Both the position numbers and the translations under genes were made by a program. Below are positions 30,637 to 39,049 of a stretch of DNA of 41,514 nt, in pieces. Source of the DNA: Prevotella illustrans (lineage in GTDB: Bacteria > Bacteroidota > Bacteroidia > Bacteroidales > Bacteroidaceae); the NCBI RefSeq assembly GCF_017426725.1, contig NZ_JAERMS010000026.1, forward strand, positions 1-41,514, read 5' to 3'. The notes below the pieces were generated by a model. The model was not told the DNA's origin. It saw only the letters and a program-made list of their open reading frames with translations, and searched no databases. Every line of letters begins with the position of its first letter. The first letter of the stretch is position 1.

Positions 30637-33255
30637 TTAGAACTCCTGACCTAGAATAAAGTGGAACTGGCTTCCGCCCTTTCGTCCATTGACATTGTCC
30701 TTGTCGAAGCCGTAGGCCCAGTCGATACCCATGAGTCCTACCATCGGCAGGAAGATTCTGACACCGACACCGGCCGAACGTTTCATGTCGAAGGGGTTGA
30801 AGTCCTTGGTGTTGTACCAGGCGTTACCGGCTTCGAGGAACGTGAGTCCGTAGATGGTGGTGTTGCCCAGCATGAACGGATAGCGCAGTTCGAGCGAGAA
30901 GCGGTCGTAAGCGTAGGCGTTATAGGCCAGCGAGCCGTTTTCATAACCACGCAACGCAACGGTCTCTTCAGCATAGCCCGAGGAGTAGCCTGTCATACCG
31001 TCGCCACCCATGTAGTAGGTTTCGAAGGGGCTCTTCTTATATTTGTTGTAACTGCCGAGTAATCCCAGTTCTATGCGCGTCATGAGCACAAAGCATTTCT
31101 GCCCATTGGTAAGCGCTGTATAGGTCTTTGACTTAAACTTCCATTTGTTGTATTCAATCCAGCGATACTTCTCCTGTTGCTCACGGGAGTAGGTAGGTGA
31201 GCTGGAATTGTTGGCCAGGTTCTTATAGTCCTTGTGGTCCCACGCGCTCCATGGTGGCGTGAGGGTGAGGCTGGCCGTGAATTCAGAACCACGACGCGGG
31301 AAGAGTTGGTTGTCGGTAGAGGTACGGCTCAGCGAGATACTGAGGTTGATGTTGTTGGCCGTTCCGTTGTTCATGAGGAAGTATCTCCAGTTTTTCAGCA
31401 TGTAGCGCTGGTAAGCCAGCTGCAGCGAAAGCGTGAAGTAGTCGTCCGGCCAGCGTAGGCGCTTGCCCCATCCGAGATTTAGACCGTAGAGCCTGATGTA
31501 GGTGTCGGGGTCGTAATAGTTCTCGTAGTTGTTGTAACCGTACGAGCCTGAGCCATAATAATAGTTGTTGTAATAGTTCTGCATGGCCGAGCTGTTATAA
31601 TAAGTGCTCGAGATGTCGGTCTGCTTACTGAAGTAAGCGCCTACGCTGAACTGGATAGGACGCTTGCCACCGAACCAATTGGTGGAGTAGCTTACGTTGT
31701 AGCTTTGGTAGTAACTGCCGTTGGTTTGTGCGCCAATACTCAGTACTTCGCCGTCGCCGATGGGCATAATGCCGCGGTGTTCCTTGTTTTTATTGAAGAG
31801 GTTGGCCATGGAGAAGTTGTTGAGCTTCAGTCCGATACGGCCGATCACACCCGTCTGTCCCCATCCTAATGAGAACTCGATCTGGTCGTTGCTTTTCTGC
31901 GTGAGGTTGTAATTGACGTCGACGGTTCCGTTTTCGTAGTCGGGCTTTACGTCGGGGCTGATCTTCTCGGGATCGAAATGGCCCATCGTAGCGAGCTCGC
32001 GCAAAGAACGGGTGAGGGCTTCTTTCGAGAACAGGTCGCCCGGTTTGGTGCGTAGCTCGCGGCGAACCACGTTTTCGTAGAGGCGGTCGTTACCGTTGAT
32101 GCGTACATGCGACAAGTGGGCCTGCGGTCCTTCGACCACGCGCATCTCCAAGTCGATGGAGTCGCCGTCGATATTTACCTCTGTTGGTGTAATGTTGGAG
32201 AATACGTAACCGTTGTTGTAGTAGAGGTTTCCGGCCGCGTCTTCATCTTCCTGCAGCCGCTTTTTCATGAGTTTCTGGTTGTAGACGTCGCCTTTCTTCA
32301 TGCCCAGAATGGCCGCCAGATAGTCGGTGGTATATACGGTGTTGCCCACCCAGATCATGTTTCGGATGAAATATTTGCGACCTTCGTCCACCTTGATGTA
32401 CACGTTGACGTGTTTCGGATCGTTATTCCATACGCTGTCTTTCAGAATGGTGGCGTCGCGATAACCTAATTCGTTGTACTTATCAATCAGGTTTTTCTTG
32501 TCTGTTTCCCAGCGTTCGGGCGTATATTTCTTGGCTTTGAGGAAAGAACTGAGCTTTCCGGCCTCATGAATCTTTGAGAAAGCGCCTTTCGATAATAGGC
32601 CTCCCTTGATCTTGCCGGTCTTCAATGAGTTATTGCCTTCGATGAAAATGTTGCGCACTTTCATCTTTTCCTTCTTGTCGACATTGACATCTAAGATGAC
32701 ACGATTCTTATTCGCGATGTCATCACGCTGGACAATCTCAATCTCGGCATTCTTGAATCCCTTGTCGTCGAAGTATTTCTTGGCCAGAATCTTGGCGCGG
32801 TCTATCATGTTAGGTGTAATCTGTGATCCCATGAGAAGCCCCAGTTTCTTCTCCATGTCTTCGCGTTCGGTCTTCTTCAGACCATTGTAATTGATGGTGG
32901 AAACGCGCGGTCGCCCTTTCAGATGAATATGTAGATAGATTTTTCGGCCGATGATAGAGTCGGCGCCGATTGAAACTTCAGAGAAAAGACCGTATTTCCA
33001 GTAACGTCTTACCGCGTCGGTGATTTCCGTGCCGGGCACTGTGATTTCTCTGCCTATCGTCAGTCCGGAGATACCGGCCAGCTGTGTGTCTTCATAACCT
33101 TCAATACCATCTACATTCAGGCCTGCAATGACGCACGAGCGTGGAGTCCCGGCGTATGAAATGTCGGGATGAACAATCTTATCCTGTGCTTTTGTTCCCA
33201 TGGCAAACGTCAGCATGACGGCAAGGGTAAATAACACCTTATTATATATATACAT
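30637..33255 (-). CDS. bamA: Outer membrane protein assembly factor BamA (Omp85)
   Basis: 872 residues; the core of the machine that inserts beta-barrel proteins into the outer membrane. Signal peptide (LFTLAVMLTFAMGTKAQ), a series of POTRA domains (about 30-420, e.g. VRNIFIEGNNSLKTGKI and VRINGNDRLYENVVRRELRT) and a 16-strand barrel with the terminal FHFILGQEF. Between about 548 and 588 a Tyr/Asn/Gly-rich stretch (SAMQNYYNNYYYGSGSYGYN and on) looks like a large extracellular loop. It sits between uppS and the skp genes. Confidence 0.95.
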   Translation of the reverse strand: MYIYNKVLFTLAVMLTFAMGTKAQDKIVHPDISYAGTPRSCVIAGLNVDGIEGYEDTQLAGISGLTIGREITVPGTEITDAVRRYWKYGLFSEVSIGADSIIGRKIYLHIHLKGRPRVSTINYNGLKKTEREDMEKKLGLLMGSQITPNMIDRAKILAKKYFDDKGFKNAEIEIVQRDDIANKNRVILDVNVDKKEKMKVRNIFIEGNNSLKTGKIKGGLLSKGAFSKIHEAGKLSSFLKAKKYTPERWETDKKNLIDKYNELGYRDATILKDSVWNNDPKHVNVYIKVDEGRKYFIRNMIWVGNTVYTTDYLAAILGMKKGDVYNQKLMKKRLQEDEDAAGNLYYNNGYVFSNITPTEVNIDGDSIDLEMRVVEGPQAHLSHVRINGNDRLYENVVRRELRTKPGDLFSKEALTRSLRELATMGHFDPEKISPDVKPDYENGTVDVNYNLTQKSNDQIEFSLGWGQTGVIGRIGLKLNNFSMANLFNKNKEHRGIMPIGDGEVLSIGAQTNGSYYQSYNVSYSTNWFGGKRPIQFSVGAYFSKQTDISSTYYNSSAMQNYYNNYYYGSGSYGYNNYENYYDPDTYIRLYGLNLGWGKRLRWPDDYFTLSLQLAYQRYMLKNWRYFLMNNGTANNINLSISLSRTSTDNQLFPRRGSEFTASLTLTPPWSAWDHKDYKNLANNSSSPTYSREQQEKYRWIEYNKWKFKSKTYTALTNGQKCFVLMTRIELGLLGSYNKYKKSPFETYYMGGDGMTGYSSGYAEETVALRGYENGSLAYNAYAYDRFSLELRYPFMLGNTTIYGLTFLEAGNAWYNTKDFNPFDMKRSAGVGVRIFLPMVGLMGIDWAYGFDKDNVNGRKGGSQFHFILGQEF

Positions 33256-33310
33256 ATTCTTTATAAGTATTTTCTATGCTTGATGGCGGTCGGTCAGTTG
33301 CTTCAACCGC

Positions 33311-34081
33311 TTATTTTCTTTCTTCTTCTACCTGTGCCTCGGTTTTTCCAAAGCGGCGTTGGCGACGTTGGTAACTCAGGATGGCCTTATGCAGATCGTC
33401 CTCGCTGAAGTCGGGCCAATAGGTTTCGCAGAAGTAGAGCTCTGAATAGGCTATCTGCCACAGCAGATAGTTGCTCACACGCAGCTCGCCACCCGTACGA
33501 ATCAGCAGGTCGGGATCGGGCATGAAGTGTGTCTGCATATGGCGGTCGATGAGCTCTTCGGTGATATCGGCAGACGTAAGCGGATGGTGGGACGAACGGT
33601 CGAATCGCGTCTCGTGCTCAGCGATGATGTCTTTAACAGCCCGGGTTATCTCCCATCGGGCACTGTAGCTGAGCGCCACCACCATGGTCATGGCCGAATT
33701 GGCTGCCGTATGCTCTTCCGTTTCGCGCAGTTTCCGTCTCACGTCGTCAGGCAGGCGGTCAATGTCGCCAATCACACGGAAGCGAACATTGTTCTTCATA
33801 AATATTTCGTCTTCGAGCGCGGTCAGCACCAAGCCCATCAACGCGCTGATTTCGTCGGCCGGGCGATTCCAGTTTTCTGTGGAAAAAGTATATAACGTGA
33901 GATATTTTACGCCCAGACGTACACATTCCGAAGTGATGCGACGCACGGTATCTACACCGGCTTGGTGTCCATACGAGCGTGGCTGATGACGCTCTGTAGC
34001 CCAACGCCCGTTGCCATCCATAATGATGGCGATGTGCTGTGGCACGTGGTCGATATCCAATTTGTAGTCGGGTTCTGTCAT
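33311..34081 (-). CDS. uppS: Isoprenyl transferase (undecaprenyl diphosphate synthase)
   Basis: 256 residues; cytosolic or membrane-associated cis-prenyltransferase that builds the C55 lipid carrier for peptidoglycan and surface glycans. Family motifs are [13 protein letters not shown] (catalytic Asp22), [14 protein letters not shown], the [19 protein letters not shown] region and [12 protein letters not shown]. The tail is arginine-rich. It starts 27 nt after the porG stop. Confidence 0.97.
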   Translation of the reverse strand: MTEPDYKLDIDHVPQHIAIIMDGNGRWATERHQPRSYGHQAGVDTVRRITSECVRLGVKYLTLYTFSTENWNRPADEISALMGLVLTALEDEIFMKNNVRFRVIGDIDRLPDDVRRKLRETEEHTAANSAMTMVVALSYSARWEITRAVKDIIAEHETRFDRSSHHPLTSADITEELIDRHMQTHFMPDPDLLIRTGGELRVSNYLLWQIAYSELYFCETYWPDFSEDDLHKAILSYQRRQRRFGKTEAQVEEERK

Positions 34082-34108
34082 ATCTTATGAAACGCTGAAT
34101 CTTTGTAT

Positions 34109-34792
34109 TTAGAAATCTTTATTGCAGTTGGTACATTTGGGCGCAAAGCTGTAGGTGAGGGTCAGCTGCAGGGTTGTATAGCTGTCGGTATTCTTAAACG
34201 CTCCCTTGCTCTCAATGCCGTATGGGTCTTTCACGCCGTCGAGCTGATCGCTCAAACTGAAGTGCATAGCCCATTCCAAACCTATGTTCAATCGCTCGTT
34301 CAGTTTGTATTTAAGTCCTGCTCCCAATGGAATATTCGCAGTGAAAGTATGTTGTCCGTTGCCACTGACATAGGTAGTTCCCAGTCCGGCCATCACATAG
34401 GGAGTGAATGGTTTGGCTCCTCTGTAATCGTGTCCGGTGCCATAGGGCCACAGATTGTATTCATAGGCGACGCCCAAATCAATCAGGCTCTTGCTGAACG
34501 CGTAACGCTTTTCGCTTAGTTCGGGGTAAACGGTTTTGACGTCTTTAGCGTTTCCTTTTAGCTTGCCGAGCGTTCCGGCAAGTTTCAGAGTCATCGAAGG
34601 GTTGAAAACCCTGCGCAGGAGGAGCGTGGCAGACGGCTGTTGGTTTTTACTGATATTACCGTTGAAATCGCCGAGATATCCAGTAAACCCTAATCCGGCT
34701 CCTGCCTCCCAGCGATATTCATCATCAAGCTGCGCGTGACTCTGCAGGGCAGCGACCATGAACAGTATTGTCAGCATGGTCCTTGACGTCAT
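34109..34792 (-). CDS. porG: DUF6089 outer membrane protein, PorG-like (type IX secretion)
   Basis: 227 residues: signal peptide (MLTILFMVAALQSHA), then an eight-strand-type barrel with GAGLGFTGYLGDFNGN near the start, TPYVMAGLGTTYVSG in the middle and LQLTLTYSFAPKCTNCNKDF at the end. This matches DUF6089, the family of P. gingivalis PorG, an outer membrane component of type IX secretion. The same order porG-uppS-bamA-skp is known in P. gingivalis, which supports the call. The C-terminal CTNC pair is notable for a barrel protein. No other type IX gene is visible in this window. Confidence 0.85.
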   Translation of the reverse strand: MTSRTMLTILFMVAALQSHAQLDDEYRWEAGAGLGFTGYLGDFNGNISKNQQPSATLLLRRVFNPSMTLKLAGTLGKLKGNAKDVKTVYPELSEKRYAFSKSLIDLGVAYEYNLWPYGTGHDYRGAKPFTPYVMAGLGTTYVSGNGQHTFTANIPLGAGLKYKLNERLNIGLEWAMHFSLSDQLDGVKDPYGIESKGAFKNTDSYTTLQLTLTYSFAPKCTNCNKDF

Positions 34793-34801
34793 TCGTATTT
34801 C

Positions 34802-36220
34802 TTATTTTTCAAATTTCTTTGGTTCGGAAGCCCATCCTTTGTAGGCATGGCGTCCTTTCCACACTTTTCCATTTCCGCCGCAAACGATCCAGATGAAGTT
34901 CCGGCTGTCGACTGTCATGGCAAATTGTGTCTTGTCGCAGGCGAAAGTTTCGGGCAGATTCATGCCTTTATCTTTCTTCCAGGTGATTCCTTTATCATTG
35001 CTTACATAGAAAGCGCTGAAAGCCTTGGCTTTGTTGGTGCCCAGTCCGTCACCGCCGAAAGCGATGATACTATTGCCATAACCGGCTATTTGCAGGTTGG
35101 CGAGTCGGGGAGCCTTGTAATAATTATCTTTCCAGATGGGATAATAGCTCCAGGGTTCTGCCGAGGCGGTGGCGCTATTGTCTTCCACTTTGCCCCAAAC
35201 GCAGGCCGTGCTGTCTGTCGCGAAGCTTTCGGCGCGGTTGCCTACGAGTACAAGGTAATTCATGTCTTCGTTCACTTTCGTCGGCTGACTTACCATTGTA
35301 ATATTCTGTGTGGGCATGAAAGCGACATTGCCATCCATGGTTTCATCCTTCCAGTTGTTGCCGTCGGCTGAGCAGCGGATAGCGTTGGCTGCGGTAAGTC
35401 CGTATAATTTCGTGGTCGAAGCCCCTATCAGTTTGGCGATGGTCGGTGTTGCCACTTCTTGCCAATCCGCTCCATCGGCCGAAGCGTAGAGTTTGTCGTT
35501 ATTGAGCAGATAGAGTTTGTCGGCTGTAGCCACGAGATTGGCTGATGCCGTTGGAGCCAGTGTAATATTGGTCGTCAGTTCTTTCCAGTCGGTCATGCTT
35601 TGCTCGGTTGTGATATAGAGCTTTCCTTCTCCGCCTTGTTTCCCTGCCAGAATCATCTTGCCTTGGAAAGCGACCAGCTTCATGTCGGTCAGTGCGGCTA
35701 TTTGCTCATTCCGCTCGGCCGTTGTAGTCCAGTCAAATTGGTCGGCCGTCTGTTTGTGCATATTCACTTTTACCGTGTAGGACGTGCTGACAGAGCCGTT
35801 ATAATTATATACGGTGAACGTTCTTGGTTCCGAGAAATCCAGAGAATCTCTGGAAGAAAAGGGAGAAATACTGTCACTCTTCATGCTTTTTATCCCGATA
35901 ACGCCACCATTCTTTGCGGTACAAGTGGCGATAACCCGCTTGATGTCAAGACCTGCGGGCAGTGAATCGGGATTATAGATCACATGATTGATCTGATCGA
36001 TGTTGAATGCGTATTTAGAACCGTCTACCGTTGTCTTGGTAACCTTGGCTTTACCGGTGGAGTCGGTCGTCGTAACATATTTGTTCAGCGTTCCAATCTT
36101 GAATGCCGTGATGGCCGAATCGTAATATGTTGCCCTGTCTTCCTCTGTATTGCCTAAGCATGAGGCGAGCAAAAAGACGGTTGTCAGCAATAATGTGAAG
36201 GATAAAATATTCCTCTTCAT
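34802..36220 (-). CDS. DUF6242 lipoprotein with Asp-box-like repeats
   Basis: 472 residues with lipobox FLLASC (Cys21). Residues 30-155 look like an Ig-like region. Residues 170-470 look like a beta-propeller with Asp-box-like motifs: TEQSMTDW (205-212), SADGADW (247-253), SADGNNW (284-290) and SNDKGITW (407-414). The last is a full S-x-D-x-G-x-x-W Asp box. I chose the ATG at 36220 because it opens directly with the lipoprotein signal. It heads the envelope operon, 9 nt before porG, which suggests a link to outer membrane or secretion biogenesis. The exact function is unknown. Confidence 0.82.
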   Translation of the reverse strand: MKRNILSFTLLLTTVFLLASCLGNTEEDRATYYDSAITAFKIGTLNKYVTTTDSTGKAKVTKTTVDGSKYAFNIDQINHVIYNPDSLPAGLDIKRVIATCTAKNGGVIGIKSMKSDSISPFSSRDSLDFSEPRTFTVYNYNGSVSTSYTVKVNMHKQTADQFDWTTTAERNEQIAALTDMKLVAFQGKMILAGKQGGEGKLYITTEQSMTDWKELTTNITLAPTASANLVATADKLYLLNNDKLYASADGADWQEVATPTIAKLIGASTTKLYGLTAANAIRCSADGNNWKDETMDGNVAFMPTQNITMVSQPTKVNEDMNYLVLVGNRAESFATDSTACVWGKVEDNSATASAEPWSYYPIWKDNYYKAPRLANLQIAGYGNSIIAFGGDGLGTNKAKAFSAFYVSNDKGITWKKDKGMNLPETFACDKTQFAMTVDSRNFIWIVCGGNGKVWKGRHAYKGWASEPKKFEK

Positions 36221-36247
36221 TCCTCTTATTTTATCAGTTTTTGGTTG

Positions 36248-36255
36248 CAAATTTA
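36248..36255 (-). promoter_or_regulatory. -7 box of the DUF6242-porG-uppS-bamA operon
   Basis: TAAATTTG on the minus strand, 27 bp before the ATG at 36220. The best TTTG upstream (TTTGGG, spacing 12) is too close, so only the -7 element is convincing. Confidence 0.5.
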
Positions 36256-36389
36256 ATTAGAAAAACCCAAATAGCTGAATTTTTCTACTTATTATTATGT
36301 AAAATAAGGAATATAACTGTATTTTTAAGTTTGTTTTAGTTTTAAGCAAAATGGCCTGAAATAGGTTTGTTTAAGGCGTTTTGGAGAGT

Positions 36390-36428
36390 TAAAAAAATAA
36401 GACCGGTGCGATCACTCGTGCCGGTCTT
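36390..36428 (-). terminator. Terminator of the candidate small RNA
   Basis: 13-bp stem (36416-36428 with 36399-36411, two G-U pairs), tetraloop-like 4-nt loop and, on the minus strand, TATTTTTTT. Confidence 0.88.
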
Positions 36429-36487
36429 CTTCTTAATCTACATGTATGCTGGAGTGGAGAATGTTTTACGACTCTTCCGCGTTAGCT

Positions 36488-36532
36488 CTATAACGTTACC
36501 AGCATGTCTAATGTGTCAAAATCTAATAACAT
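36488..36532 (-). other. Possible 14-codon leader or micro-ORF inside the small RNA
   Basis: ATG to TAG encodes MLLDFDTLDMLVTL, with five Leu in 14 residues, four of them TTA. The -1 frame continues without a stop as ELTRKSRKTFSTPAYM to a TAG at 36438, but has no start of its own. It is too short for compositional proof of coding. Confidence 0.3.
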
Positions 36533-36606
36533 AATCTTTACCTTAAATGTTTATCAAAACTACTAACCTAATGAAAAAACAATAAAGTATTCTCACGAAC
36601 ACATTG

Positions 36607-36637
36607 CAAATATACAACTTGTGTGCGAACACGCCAA
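36607..36637 (-). promoter_or_regulatory. Promoter of the candidate small RNA
   Basis: On the minus strand TTTG (36634-36637 region), a 20-nt spacer and TATATTTG (36607-36614), one of the best matches to the Bacteroidetes consensus in this window. Confidence 0.75.
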
Positions 36638-36859
36638 ACTTTTCTTTCTAATTTTTTGTTTTTAAATAAGTTTTTAAATCCTTTTAAATCTTTTCATTGT
36701 AAAATGGTTCGTTTGTTTTTTAGTTTCGATTAAGAAGTTGTGTTATTTCATATGGTAAAACAAAGAATAGCTTCTGTATATTCTATGTCGGCACATGGCG
36801 ACTGATTGACATCTCCAAAGTATGACTTCCGTGTTTGTGAATGGTAGGGCGTGAGCTGT

Positions 36860-36986
36860 AGGGACATGATTTATCACGTTCCGTTCCTGTATTTAGTGGG
36901 ATCTTCGTCAGAGTATCAGGTTGTTTTTGATAGGTAATCATCATTCATGCTTGTTTGACAATGCGGAACGTGATGAATCACGCCCT
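36860..36986. repeat. Imperfect long inverted repeat between pckA and the small RNA
   Basis: The arms 36860-36883 (AGGGACATGATTTATCACG and on) and 36964-36986 pair with few mismatches across an 80-nt spacer. The theme GGGCGTGA/TCACGCCC also recurs at about 36847. Region 36640-37040 otherwise shows no gene I trust; an open frame at 36921-37139 is not protein-like. Confidence 0.6.
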
Positions 36987-37044
36987 TACGCTTGGCGTAT
37001 ATTCTTCTTTAAGGAACGATCGGACAATACGTGGCCGGAAAGAG

Positions 37045-37085
37045 GTAAAATAAAAATCCCGCTCTCCATGATGGAAAGCGGGATT
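37045..37085 (-). terminator. Rho-independent terminator of pckA
   Basis: Stem AATCCCGCT/AGCGGGATT (37055-37063, 37077-37085) with an inner TCCA/TGGA pairing, followed on the minus strand by a T-rich run (37046-37054). It lies 55 bp past the pckA stop. Confidence 0.9.
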
Positions 37086-37139
37086 GATGTATCGTTATGC
37101 CTGCCGCACAGGGCGACGGGCAATCCGTTCGATAAGTGA

Positions 37140-38753
37140 TTAGAGCTGAGGACCGGCAGCTACGAGAGCCTTACCGGCTTCGTTGCCTTCATACTTCTTG
37201 AAGTTCTTGATGAAGCGGCCGGCAAGATCCTTGGCTTTTTCTTCCCACTGAGCTGCGTCAGCGTATGTGTCGCGTGGGTCGAGGATGTCAGTAGCGACAC
37301 CTTCGAGCTGTGTAGGAACAGTGAAGTTGAAGAAAGGAATCTGTTTTGTCGGAGCTGCGTCAATAGAATGGTTGAGGATAGCGTCGATGATACCACGGGT
37401 GTCGCGGATAGAAATACGCTTGCCTGTACCGTTCCAACCGGTGTTAACCAAGTATGCCTTGGCACCGCTCTTTTCCATCTTCTTCACGAGCTCTTCGGCG
37501 TATTTAGTTGGATGAAGCTCTAAGAAAGCCTGACCGAAGCAAGCCGAGAAGGTTGGAGTAGGCTCTGTGATACCACGCTCTGTACCGGCCAACTTAGCTG
37601 TGAAGCCGGAGAGGAAGTAGTATTTGGTCTGCTCTGCGTTCAGGATAGATACCGGAGGCAGTACACCGAACGCGTCGGCCGATAGGAAGATAACCTGCTT
37701 TGCGGCCGGACCTTCAGAAGCGGGGCGCTGGATGTTCTTGATATGGTAGATGGGGTAAGATACACGGGTGTTCTCGGTTACGCTCTTGTCGGCGAAATCG
37801 ATCTTGCCATTCTTGTCTACCGTTACGTTCTCGAGCAGAGCGTCACGTGTGATGGCGCCGTAGATGTCGGGTTCAGCCTCCGCGTCGAGGTTGATAACCT
37901 TGGCATAGCAGCCACCTTCGTAGTTGAATACGCCCTCGTCGTCCCATCCGTGCTCGTCGTCACCGATGAGCTTGCGCTTGGGATCGGTAGACAGCGTGGT
38001 CTTACCGGTACCGGACAAACCGAAGAAGATAGCGGTGTTCTCGCCGTTCATGTCGGTGTTGGCAGAGCAGTGCATAGAGGCAATGCCCTTCAATGGCAGG
38101 AAGTAGTTCATCATAGAGAACATACCTTTCTTCATTTCACCACCATACCATGTGTTGATGATTACCTGCTCCTTAGAAGTTACGTTGAAGACAACGGCTG
38201 TTTCTGAGTGCAGACCCAGTTCTTTCCAGTTTTCAACCTTAGCCTTAGAGGCGTTGTAAACGATGAAGTCGGGTTCTTGCTCGAAGTCGGCCTCGCTCTG
38301 AGGACGGATGAACATGTTGGTCACAAAGTGAGCCTGCCAGGCTACTTCCATGATGAAGCGAACCTTCATGCGGGTGTCCTTGTGTGTGCCGCAGAAACCG
38401 TCAACAACGAACAAACGCTTGCCGGAGAGTTCCTTCTTGGCAATTTCCTTTACGGCTGTCCATGCTTCCTTGGTTGCAGGGTGGTTGTCGTTCTTGTATT
38501 CTTCGGAAGTCCACCATACAGTATCGTGAGAGTTTTCATCGTCAACGATGAACTTGTCTTTAGGAGAGCGGCCGGTGTAGATACCGGTCATTACGTTGAT
38601 AGCGCCAAGTTCTGTTTCCTGGCCTACTTCAAAACCTTCGAGACCTTCTTTGGTCTCTTCGTTGAACAATACTTCGTAAGAAGGATTGTAGAGTACTTCT
38701 GTTGTACCTGTGATGCCGTACTTTTCGAGTACGGACTTGTCAAACTTTGCCAT
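37140..38753 (-). CDS. pckA: Phosphoenolpyruvate carboxykinase (ATP)
   Basis: 537 residues; interconverts oxaloacetate and PEP with ATP/ADP. In fermenting Bacteroidales it usually runs towards oxaloacetate, fixing CO2 and gaining ATP on the way to succinate. Visible are the kinase-like P-loop [11 protein letters not shown] (about 240-250), [20 protein letters not shown] (metal and substrate site), and the [12 protein letters not shown] run. The C-terminal [10 protein letters not shown] and [12 protein letters not shown] segments are typical. I chose the ATG at 38753 ([13 protein letters not shown]); the open frame further upstream lies in the leader. Its own promoter and terminator mark a single-gene unit. 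Confidence 0.97.
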   Translation of the reverse strand: MAKFDKSVLEKYGITGTTEVLYNPSYEVLFNEETKEGLEGFEVGQETELGAINVMTGIYTGRSPKDKFIVDDENSHDTVWWTSEEYKNDNHPATKEAWTAVKEIAKKELSGKRLFVVDGFCGTHKDTRMKVRFIMEVAWQAHFVTNMFIRPQSEADFEQEPDFIVYNASKAKVENWKELGLHSETAVVFNVTSKEQVIINTWYGGEMKKGMFSMMNYFLPLKGIASMHCSANTDMNGENTAIFFGLSGTGKTTLSTDPKRKLIGDDEHGWDDEGVFNYEGGCYAKVINLDAEAEPDIYGAITRDALLENVTVDKNGKIDFADKSVTENTRVSYPIYHIKNIQRPASEGPAAKQVIFLSADAFGVLPPVSILNAEQTKYYFLSGFTAKLAGTERGITEPTPTFSACFGQAFLELHPTKYAEELVKKMEKSGAKAYLVNTGWNGTGKRISIRDTRGIIDAILNHSIDAAPTKQIPFFNFTVPTQLEGVATDILDPRDTYADAAQWEEKAKDLAGRFIKNFKKYEGNEAGKALVAAGPQL

Positions 38754-38850
38754 TTTATAAATGTATTTAAGTTGTGGAAATCGAATTCTGTAGAATTTAT
38801 CCTGAAGGCAATGCAACGAGGGCATCGTCTCAATTTGGTTTTACTGCCCG

Positions 38851-38881
38851 CAAAGTTACGTAAAAACCAAACAACAAGCAA
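38851..38881 (-). promoter_or_regulatory. Bacteroidetes promoter of pckA
   Basis: On the minus strand TTG (38879-38881), 20-nt spacer, TAACTTTG (38851-38858). The leader to the ATG is about 90 nt. Beyond the promoter, 38885-39049 shows nothing else I can support. Confidence 0.8.
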
Positions 38882-39049
38882 CTTTCATTCTGAAAAATAA
38901 TCGTATTCTACAAACTATTTAGGTTAAAGAAGTTAAAATCTTTGGTGGTTTCCTCTTTTTGCCATTTGGAGTTTGCATTTGGTTATTTCTGTTGTTTGGG
39001 GACTTCTTTTTCGCTTCTTGTGTGAGATTTGACCTGAATTTGGGTGTGG

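Larger units (their letters stand above)
36390..36601 (-). ncRNA. Candidate structured small RNA with its own promoter and terminator
   Basis: Bounded by a strong promoter (36607-36637) and an intrinsic terminator (36390-36428), so the transcript should be about 210 nt. Near the 3' half, ATGCTGG and CCAGCAT can pair about 60 nt apart and enclose the small hairpin CGTTA/TAACG with a 6-nt loop, a junction-like shape. A 14-codon frame MLLDFDTLDMLVTL (36532-36488) lies inside. The DUF6242 gene downstream has its own -7 box, so this is either a free-standing sRNA or a terminated leader. I do not recognise a known family. Confidence 0.6.

Noticed and set aside
36390..36601. 6S RNA
   Set aside because: The ends do not pair into one long rod with a central bubble; the shape is a short junction plus terminator.
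36921..37139. 72-codon plus-strand ORF
   Set aside because: Crosses an inverted repeat and the pckA terminator; composition is not protein-like.
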